Source: Taudactylus pleione
Taxonomy: Eukaryota; Chordata; Amphibia; Anura; Myobatrachidae
DNA length: 64,000 nucleotides
Assembly: GCA_031769625.1 (NCBI GenBank)
Contig: JAUIMM010000702.1
Coordinates: 1-64,000, forward strand
Direction: 5' to 3'
The position numbers and the translations under genes are program-made. The notes below the pieces were generated by a model that was not told where the DNA came from, did not search any database, and saw only the letters and a list, made by a program, of their open reading frames with translations. The first letter of the stretch is position 1. Every line of letters begins with the position of its first letter. Positions 56,442 to 64,000 of this stretch are shown here, in pieces.

Positions 56442-56694
56442 GGGCCTGATCTGAGTTGGAAATAAAGCAAGAAAGAGCAAGTACTGTGTAACTGGACAAA
56501 CCATGTAGCAATAAAAGGGGTGCAAAAATTTTTTTTCTTTTATGCTGGATAAATACTGGCTACTGATGCTGGTAGACCACAAATGTGGGACAGCTTTATT
56601 TTTACAGTGTAATTTAGATTTCAGTCTTTGGACACGCCCCTCTCACATTTCTCTGCCCCACCTGCAATGGAACATGGTTTTACCAAGGTGTATA
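56442..56694. mobile_element. GGGCCTGAT-ended short element, right end missing
   Basis: Starts GGGCCTGATCTGAGTTGG and keeps the inner ACAAACCATGTAGCAATA and CTTTATTTTTACAGTGTAA phrases of the 47379 family. The reverse-complement terminus is not present before the next element begins at 56695. Confidence 0.55.
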
Positions 56695-57720
56695 GGGCCT
56701 GATGCAGAGTTGTATGGTATTGCATAACTGCAGGGAAGAGGCTGTGCAATTCATATCCAGATGCAGCAGGAGGTGTCTGGTGTGAATAGACGCCTCCTGA
56801 CTGCTTCACAGATCTGAGTGCTGTGACACAACATTGGATCTTCTACAAGACCAGCGGCAATCTGAGTAACCCTGAGGTTACTCAGATTGCCCCTTGTAGC
56901 CCTGTATCCTAGGCCAGGAAGTCTGCATTGGAAGACACAGACCCCAGCCTCGGACACTCCCAGAAAATGAGGCAACATGCAATGGCGTACCTATAATGGG
57001 TGCAGGGTATGCAGACGGGCCCTTAGGTCCAAGGGGGACCACACCCTGCACCCATATACAGTTATACAGTACTTATCTCTCTGCAGTTTTCTGGAGTGCT
57101 GCTATGCAGCGCCGGGCCAGCGCTGCAGAGCAGCAAAAATCACAGAGAAGATGGCAGCGGACATTTTCTTGGTGACTTGCACATGCGCAGTAGTCATATC
57201 CCCGGGAACAAGGCACGGGAGCCATTTTCCCGGAGACATGCGCGTGCACAGTAGATCCTGGCACCAAGCCAGAATCTACTGCACTACCAGAGAGGAGGGG
57301 GCCCACACTGAGCATGCACACAGGCCCTCTCCTCTCTTAAAATGCCCCTGGCAACATGCCGCCGTTTTCTGGAAAGGAGGCAGGCCCCATCCACTCCCCA
57401 CTCCCAAACAGCTGCAGCCTGTCAACCAGGCTGCGGCTTGGGGGAACTGCAAGAGTTATCGCAGAGCGAGACTTGCACATGTACGGTACAGATCATGCGC
57501 AGGTCTCTCACAATAAGAGTAGTATGCCATCCATGTTTGTTAACTCCGAATATGTGTATATATCAAATGCTGATTTTTGTTACGTGCGCAAGCAGTTGAT
57601 CATGGGCGGGTCAGCTATAGGGATGCGCGCAACTCTGAATAGCTGGAGATTTTCACCATGATTGCATCTGCTTTATTCAGATGGGAATGCTTTTGATTTG
57701 TGTACAGTTCTGAATCAGAG
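56695..57720. repeat. Hairpin-bearing element split by a hAT-type insertion
   Basis: Starts GGGCCTGATGCAGAGTTG and may end near CAGTTCTGAATCAGAG (57700-57715). It contains a perfect stem GGCAATCTGAGTAACC with GGTTACTCAGATTGCC (about 56863-56898). The hAT-type element at 56980-57350 lies inside with its own 8-bp duplication. Confidence 0.45.
56980..57350. mobile_element. Short hAT-type element (copy 2 of the 38076 family)
   Basis: Starts CAATGGCGTACCTATAATGG and ends AAAATGCCCCTG; GCAACATG duplicated exactly (56972-56979, 57351-57358). 371 bp, non-coding. Confidence 0.8.
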
Positions 57721-57888
57721 TTGCATTGTTCAATATTTCAGCACCCTCTGCTAATATATCCTTTTCTTTAGTCTTTTAATATTAATCAAAAATGACAAAA
57801 TATAGTCAAATGAAGACTCAAAACATGACGTCATCAACTAAAATGTAAGCCACCAAAGGGATAAAGCCGCTGAACTAGTATCTTTAAC

Positions 57889-58174
57889 CAGAGCCGTAAC
57901 TAGATTTTTTGGTGCCCTGTGCCAGAAAGAGCATTGGCACCCCCCTCCACCATTTTTCAAATAGGGACATAAGACGCACATCTGAAAAAGGGCCATGGCC
58001 TCATGGGGAAGGGCCAGGGAAGAGATAGGGGAGGCCAGGAGATGCTGGGGATAAAAGAAGAGGAAGCTGCAAGTTAGAATGATAATACAGTAAACAGGAA
58101 ATTGACAGGCCCGAACAGCGCCCCCTGCCCTGCCGTGCCCTGGCACAGGTCGCACCACCCTAGTTACGGCCCTG
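57889..58174. mobile_element. Short hAT-type element with perfect 8-bp duplication
   Basis: Starts CAGAGCCGTAACTAG, ends CTAGTTACGGCCCTG; TCTTTAAC duplicated on both sides (57881-57888, 58175-58182). 286 bp. Terminal repeats are about 15 bp with one mismatch. Confidence 0.85.
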
Positions 58175-58196
58175 TCTTTAACAATCATATAGATTT

Positions 58197-58380
58197 ATGT
58201 ATCAAGCAGTGTAAAGTGTGGAGAAGTGGTACAGTGGAGAAGTTGCTCATAGTAACCAAACAGCTTTGAAGTAGTGTTTATCAAGTACAGTCTGTAATAT
58301 AATGGGAAGGAGCCGATTGGTTGCTATGGGCAACTTCTACACTGGTCCACTTCTCCATGCTTTACACTGCTTGATACATT
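58197..58380. mobile_element. Palindromic short element (MITE-like)
   Basis: ATGTATCAAGCAGTGTAAAG at the left pairs with CTTTACACTGCTTGATACAT at the right, and GGAGAAGTTGCTCATAG pairs with a segment near 58325. The central part is less symmetric. Confidence 0.75.
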
Positions 58381-58450
58381 AACCCGATAGGGTTCAATTG
58401 AATTAAGAGCGAGTTTGTAAAAGCAAGTTTGTATCATGAAACTCTCATAC

Positions 58451-58818
58451 CAGGTGGTTTCTAGAGAGGGGGCCCGTGTGCATTCTCCAACACGGGCCCC
58501 CTCCTCTCCGCACGGCGGCCGGCAGCGCACTGAGCTGCCGGAGTTATAGACTCTGGGCACTAGAGTGTGCCCAGAGTCTATAATGTATGCACAGGTCACC
58601 GGGAAAATGGCCACAGCGGCCATTTTCCCTGTACTGCGCATGCGCAAATGACGGGAAATGGCCGCAACGGCCATTTTCCAGTCGTTTTACATTGCTGGAC
58701 CCCCGCGCCCATGTGGGACTCCGGAGAAGTAAGTAGTATTATGGGTGCAGGGTGTGTGGTGCGGGGCCCTCCTGGACCCAGGTGCGCACACCATACACCC
58801 ATTATAGATACATCCCTG
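58451..58818 (-). mobile_element. Short hAT-type element (copy 3 of the 38076 family, inverted)
   Basis: Right end CATTATAGATACATCCCTG is the inverse of the family's left end; left end starts CAGGTGGTTTCTAGAGAG. TCTCATAC and CCTCATAC flank it (58443-58450, 58819-58826; 7 of 8). Confidence 0.75.
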
Positions 58819-59071
58819 CCTCATACATTGTGTGAATGCGCGCACCCAAGAAATGCAAGATTCAATTAGAAGTGCCAATTTGCGGGACTTGCAGCAAAGT
58901 TGTGCAAGTTTTGTTTACAAAAACCAACCGGACAGAAGTGTATAAATAATATGGGGAAACCATCCTGGACCCTATAAAGTGGCAACTGAGACAGAAGGAC
59001 CATATAGAAGGCTATTAGTGGCCATAAGTACTGGAGGTTCTTACAAGGTGTCAAATGGCTGATTTTTGCAC

Positions 59072-59443
59072 CATAGGCGTATTTATAAAGGGCACAGGGT
59101 ATGCAATGCACATGGGCCCCTTGGTCCTGGGGGCCCACATGGCCAACCCTGCATCCAGATTATACTTACCTTGTGATGGCAAGAGGTTCCCTCCACCCCA
59201 CAGCGCCATCTTCCCAGTGAAATCTTAGGGAAGATAGCGCCGCACAGTGGAAGCAAAGACTGTGACTTGTTCTTTTGTGTGCGTGTACCATCTTTCCGAG
59301 TATCACTGGGAATATGAAGATGGCGCAGCAGAGATGGAGGGACCTGTTTGCCACCCGGCGCTAAAGATAAGATGTGCGGCTGGGGGAGGGGCGCAGCTCA
59401 GAGGAGGAAAACAGGGGCCCCCTCGGGCATTAATATTCCCCTG
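59072..59443. mobile_element. Short hAT-type element (copy 4 of the 38076 family)
   Basis: Starts CATAGGCGTATTTATAAAGG, ends AATATTCCCCTG; TTTTGCAC duplicated exactly (59064-59071, 59444-59451). 372 bp. Confidence 0.78.
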
Positions 59444-60464
59444 TTTTGCACTTATTAATGGTGGGAAAATTATAGCAAGCGTTTTTCATCAATATAAAAT
59501 ATTTCCAGCACTTTGGAGTACAGAAATATATCAATATAGTAATTTTTCAGTTTTGTTTATACAAATCTGTAAAAATTTGGAATAAATGCTTTTTAGCTCC
59601 CATCTGCAAGTTGTAAAACACCTACACATAACTCTCACATTATTTACCCACAATTAAACTTTTTAGAGAAATTATGCTACTAAACAGTAAAACCCATCCA
59701 AGTGTGTGATTATTCATTGGTAGGGGTGTACCAGAATTTCTGCATTGTGGGCCTGATTCAGATTTGGGGATAAAGTAAGATAGGATGGGCGTAACTACCA
59801 TAGGTGCAAGGGGTGCAGCCGCTATGGGCAGGGCTGCAGTCAGAAATTGTGGGGCCCAGGACTGACAAAATAGGCAGGGCCCCCCTGGGGGTGGAGCTGT
59901 GGATAATGTGGGTTGAGCTACAATGGGGTGGTGCATCATTTGGTGCAGAATAGATGACCAGCAGTGAGTAAACATCGATGATCACCATTGATGGTACCAT
60001 TTGTGGTTATCATAGATGGTACAAACCATTCAAAGGGAAGCCATTGATGGTATCAACCACCGATGGTCATCCCTGCTCCATGACATACTGGGCTGCCGGT
60101 CAATCAGAACTGAGGGGTGGGGCTTCATGGGTGCTTCAGGGTGCTAGCTCCGCGTCCTGGCATTGAGTTCATAAAAACAAAAAACCATGGGGGGGGGGAT
60201 CTCTGCCATCAATGGTGGAGAACCGCCATCGATGGCAAACCTATATAATATTAGCTGTTAACCATGTTTCGTAAACCATTGTTTCATAAACATTGATGGT
60301 TGATGGCCATCCCTAGTACAGAAACCAGATTAAACTATAAAACTGTCAAAGTTTGGGCTGTAGGGGTGGGTATTTTTATAACATGTCAATCTATCATATA
60401 CTGTAAATTATGTGATACCCTAGCCTTGCCCCAGCTACCTCAGTATGATCCTCAGTATGATTCA

Positions 60465-60830
60465 CAAATGCCATCATGGCACACCCACCTCACACATATT
60501 CCCCAACCACCTCCCTTTTACACACATATACCCAGCCCTGCCCCAGCCACCGAGCTCTCACACAAATATGCTCCTGCCCCAGCTACCTCCCTTTCACACA
60601 TATAGTTACCCTAGCCCTGACTCAACCTCCACAGTATACATATATACCTTCATGGCAGCTCCACTACCACACATATAAATACCCAAACCTACTTACCTCA
60701 CACACACATAAACCCAGCCCTGCCCCAACCATCTCCCTCTCACACATATACACCAGCCCTGCCCCATCCACCTCCCTCTCACACACACATATACAGCCAC
60801 CTGTGTCTCTCTCACAAATATATAAACCTT
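60465..60830. repeat. Minisatellite of roughly 40-bp units, C/A-rich
   Basis: Diverged units of CACACATATACCCAGCCCTG followed by CCCCAGCCACCTCCCTCT-like sequence. It keeps open frames by composition only. Confidence 0.7.
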
Positions 60831-61191
60831 AGCACTGCCTCACCGCTGTCAGCCGGAGTTTCCCAGTGTGCTAGATGGTCTGGCGATTCTGCAGACATGA
60901 TGTTACCTTCTCTCTGACTTATGTTTAATGTGATGATTCCTTGTGTTCCTACATATTTGTTTGTCCATATTGTCGATTGTTTTGTCTCCTCATTGGCGGT
61001 GGCCATTTTGTTTAGGACATTTCTATACAAATATCAGCCTTCACAGTTGCAGAGGCGGGCCCCCTCTCTGTCCGGGCTCGGGACTGAAATCCTAGCGTTC
61101 CCCCCCTGATGACGATCCTGGCTATGGAGCACAGAGCTGATGGAGGAAAATCTTCCTTGTCAAAGTTACATGTGTTATATGCATACTTACC

Positions 61192-61605
61192 CATACTTGC
61201 CTACTTTTGAAAAAGCATTTCCGGAAGATTTTGAAAGCAACACCAATGATCGCGGCGGTAATGTTGACAAGTACTGCTACATCTGAGGGGCGTGTCATAA
61301 AATTGATTTACATCCAAAAGTAAACATACCCAAAAACAGTAAGATCTACTTGTTGATGAAAACACACTAATACTTTTCAGAAAATGCATGAAGCCATAGG
61401 GATCATTGTACCTTAGTTATAACCAATGCAGGGAAATTATACTAATGGTCCCATTTGAATGTATATATCTCGGTTTTTTTTTATATACACAGTAACAGCT
61501 ACATAATGGGGGTAAGGTGCAATCAGGGAGATTTCTAGACTGTTCAGGGAGACTACTACTCTTTCAGGGAGTCTTCCTGACAATCAGGGAGAGTTGGCAA
61601 GTATG
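61192..61605. mobile_element. ATACTTGCC-ended short element with perfect 9-bp duplication (copy 2)
   Basis: Starts CATACTTGCCTACTTTTG, ends GAGTTGGCAAGTATG; ATACTTACC flanks both sides (61183-61191, 61606-61614). Same orientation and about the same length as 33160-33575. A 9-bp duplication fits the Mutator-like superfamily. Confidence 0.7.
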
Positions 61606-62283
61606 ATACTTACCTTCTTTACAAAACTCCTTTCCGGGAGCAGCCCAGAGAGAAGATTCTGCTGACAGCTTCCGGGGGCGGGCTGGGTTGTAGACTAGGC
61701 CCTGCCCCTTTACGGGAAAAGACAGCAATTCGGGGGTTCGTGAGGGGCAGGGCTAAATTACGTGATTTTCATCATTTTAGCCCCGCTCCCTACCAACGGG
61801 CCCGCACATTCCCTGTAAAATCTCCCAATCCTGCCCACTTCACAAGGAAGTGGGCGGGATGCGGGAGATCTGCCTACTCTTCCAGGGATGCGGGGGGCTA
61901 CCCGAAAAATCGGGGCCCTACCACAACTTCTAGGAGAGTAGGCAAGTATGGTTATATACATTTTCCACTATTGGGTAATACATAGGGGCCATTACAAATT
62001 TTTGCTATGGGGCCTTCAAATACCTAGTTATGTCCCTGAAGATAGAATAAGTAACTGTGCACCTGAACAAACCATGGAGTTTAAATACATATTTTATTTG
62101 CATGTGGAGTAAATGGACAGCTTTATTTTTACACTGCAATTTAGATTTCAATTTGGACACACCCCTCCCAAATCTAAACCTCCATGCACATTTTAAATTT
62201 GCCTCACCTGGTTTTACATGGTTTTACTAAGATGCACAGTTACTTGCTCTATCTTACTTTATTCCCAAATATGAATCAGGCCA

Positions 62284-63156
62284 TGTGTTCCGACATTGTT
62301 ACCTTAAAATAAAGATTTTCCCTACCTTTTACCTGCTTAGAGGGGTGCACACAAAAAAAAGTGAATTTCCTTTGAAAAATCAATGAGTTTAAAATTGAAT
62401 TGCAAATGCAATTCGTGGGGCGAGTTCGCCGTGACAATGGCTCCTAGGACTCCTTGTGGCATTCGCCATATTTTCTTTTCCAAGTGCTCCTGTAATGCTG
62501 GCAGCAGGGCTGGGTCCAGGGGTCGGAGCACCCTGTGTCGGCTATTAACAGGGAGCGTGACTGAAAATGGGGACATGGCCTAATTACCATATACCATGCC
62601 CCCTATGTGACATTATTTGGAGGCGTGCCCGCATGGCACACCTCCAAATAACGCCAGGCTGGGGTGAGCCTCACTAGCTGCTTTCCCCAGCCCTCTCCCA
62701 TCACCGAATGGATGCTACGTGCATGAGCGCAGCATACATTCTGACTCCGGGGTCCGGCACCGCCGCACAGCTGTGGCGGTGGGGGTCCCCAACCTACCAA
62801 TTTGGCGTATTAAGTGGGGAAGGGGGGGGTTGCAGTCTCCCTCCGGACCTCGTACTCTCTAGCTGGGGGCACAAGTGAGTAGACTCTGGTGCTGTGCCAG
62901 AGTCTACTGCACTTGCACCATTTTGTACAGCACTGCCAATGGGATGCAAAACATGGACATGACATGCAGTCTCGCCCCCAAAACTTCATATGCCAGGGGC
63001 ATGGCCTAGCGGCCACATACGGTCGCGCTCCCTTTCACTTGCACATGCCTTCGTTGTGCGCGTGAAGTCCCACCAGTGAATATTCCAAAATTGGGAGGTA
63101 TGATACAAATGAACAACACAAGTTCTGTGTAACAGTGTCACACACATGAACAATAT
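62284..63156. other. No gene seen; small hairpins
   Basis: Contains a hairpin with arms TTATTTGGAGG and CCTCCAAATAA (about 62612-62652) and an inverted CATACCTCCCAA end at about 63092-63103, so fragments of palindromic elements are likely. No coding evidence. Confidence 0.4.
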
Positions 63157-63911
63157 GGGTCTGATTCTGAATTGGGAGCTAAGCAAAACAATCTGTAACT
63201 TTGCACATTTGCAAAAACCATGTTGCACTACAGGTGGGGCAGATTTGAAATGTGTACAGAGATTTAGATTTGGGAGAATCGAATGCAAAATCAAATCTAA
63301 ATTGCAATGTAAAAATAAATGTGTTCAGTATTTGTGTGCTACATGCAAAAGCAACCAATAGTTACCCCATACCTGCCGACTTTCTGTTTGCACAGTGGGG
63401 TGCGTGGTATGGCATAGGCTTGCGGTACCGGCAGGGCCAATTTTTTTTGGTAAGCGGATATATTTTGGCTCCCCTCATCCCCCCTCTCACAGCTCAGCAC
63501 CCCTCATCACAGCCCCTTTCATCCCCCCCTCCCACACTTACCTGCCGGCTCCTGTCCTGAATAGCGGCAGCAGAGGACAGGTGGCAGGAGACTGGGCTGG
63601 CGGCGCCCTCCTGAGTGCTGCAGTGACTGCACAGGCAGCTGTGTCACAGTGACACAGTCAGCCAGAGGCCGCTTTCTAATTTGTATGTCACTGGCGCGGA
63701 AGAGCAATGGCGCTCTCTATGTGGTGCACTACTCAGCCGCGTAACCAGCGTATATGTAAAACCGGCCCTAGGTGCTGGGAGTATGAAGGCACAAGTCACC
63801 CTGTAAACAAAAATCATAAATGTGTTTGCACTCCTTACAGTACAACATGTTTGTTTTTCAGGTGAAAAGTTACTTGATATTTGTGCTGTGCTCCCAACTC
63901 AGAATCAGCCC
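63157..63911. mobile_element. Short element of the 47379 family, split by insertions
   Basis: Starts GGGTCTGATTCTGAATTGGG and ends GCTCCCAACTCAGAATCAGCCC-like at 63890-63911. It keeps the phrases AAACCATGTTGCACTACAGG and GAGATTTAGATTTGGGAG. Foreign sequence occupies about 63372-63780. Confidence 0.6.
63432..63770. mobile_element. Possible hAT-type element
   Basis: Starts CAGGGCCAATTTTTTTTGG and ends GTAAAACCGGCCCTA; flanks GGTACCGG and GGTGCTGG (63424-63431, 63771-63778) agree at 6 of 8. The final base of the right end departs from the usual CTG, so this is tentative. Confidence 0.4.
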
Positions 63912-63975
63912 TTACAGTTTTACTTGTTCTCATATCAAATGAGTGAATTAAAAAGTATCCAGAAAAAAAAAAAAG

Positions 63976-64000
63976 TGGAGATGCCGGGGATTGAACCCGG
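63976..64000 (-). tRNA. tRNA-Ala, 3' part only (cut by window edge)
   Basis: Read on the minus strand this is the T-arm (CCGGGTTCAATCCCCGG) followed by the acceptor 3' strand CATCTCCA, as in cytosolic tRNA-Ala. The T-loop has A where most tRNA-Ala have G (TTCAATC), still a valid loop. On that strand a run of about 12 T follows within two bases (63963-63974 on plus), an RNA polymerase III terminator. The rest of the gene is outside the window, so a tRNA-derived repeat or pseudogene cannot be excluded. Confidence 0.75.

Larger units (their letters stand above)
59785..62038. mobile_element. hAT-type element nested in a short element
   Basis: Starts ATGGGCGTAACTACC and ends CTAGTTATGTCCCTG, flanked by AAGATAGG and AAGATAGA (59777-59784, 62039-62046; 7 of 8). 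It shares GTAACTA ends with 57889 and 50858. Inside are GATGG/CCATC-rich palindromic strings (59965-60310), a minisatellite (60465-60830) and an ATACTTGCC element (61192-61605). No transposase frame. Confidence 0.7.
59749..62283. mobile_element. GGGCCTGATTCAG-ended short element split by a 2.25-kb hAT-type insertion
   Basis: Left end GGGCCTGATTCAGATTTGG and right end CCAAATATGAATCAGGCCA are flanked by TGT (59746-59748, 62284-62286). The two halves join cleanly when 59785-62038 and one duplication are left out, giving about 280 bp that match the 47379 family. Confidence 0.75.

Overview
This window looks like repeat-rich nuclear DNA from a vertebrate, most likely an amphibian with a large genome. 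I infer this from the mix of an L2-type LINE, Tc1 elements, many short hAT-like and palindromic elements, LTR elements, TTAGGG-type hexamers and a eukaryotic tRNA-Ala edge; no species can be named. I see no ordinary host protein-coding gene. Nearly everything recognisable is transposable-element sequence, much of it nested.

Region 1-14720 is the striking part. A 5248-bp period is repeated almost without change and stops exactly at the end of a long terminal repeat (LTR). I read it as (internal)-LTR-internal-LTR-internal-LTR, a tandem arrangement of one very young, non-autonomous LTR retroelement whose left end lies outside the window. The internal region encodes a 401-residue Gag-like protein and, in the same frame after one UAG codon, a 249-residue protein that starts with a Y-box-type cold-shock domain. 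No protease, reverse transcriptase or integrase is present. Each LTR carries a complete 1642-bp Tc1 transposon in its U3 part, upstream of an intact TATA box and polyadenylation signal.

Region 14721-29982 is mostly non-coding. It holds a SINE-like element, hairpin-rich elements, two inverted copies of an element containing telomere-like hexamers (19.3 and 24.1 kb), and several terminal-inverted-repeat elements ending in GGGCCTGATTCAG. Region 29983-36100 has a solo LTR (29983-30681), a decayed L2-like LINE (30.8-33.9 kb) interrupted by a small element with a 9-bp target duplication, and a minisatellite. Region 36108-42140 holds two large hAT-type non-autonomous elements, one of which contains another hAT copy, and a multi-hairpin element.

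Region 44047-50575 is a nest: a telomere-hexamer element is split by an endogenous retrovirus-like element with a proline-tRNA-type primer site; that element's 3' LTR is split by a solo LTR, which contains a minisatellite. Region 50590-52420 is a decayed Tc1/mariner transposase gene cut by a hAT element and by another solo LTR. Region 52436-64000 is a duplicated minisatellite-bearing unit followed by a dense cluster of hAT and palindromic elements with readable target duplications. The last 25 bases are the 3' part of a tRNA-Ala on the minus strand.

Two things merit most attention: the Gag plus Y-box retroelement, and a family of elements (26, 41.6, 52.7 and 53.2 kb) built as chains of perfect hairpins whose stems differ between copies in a paired, compensating way.
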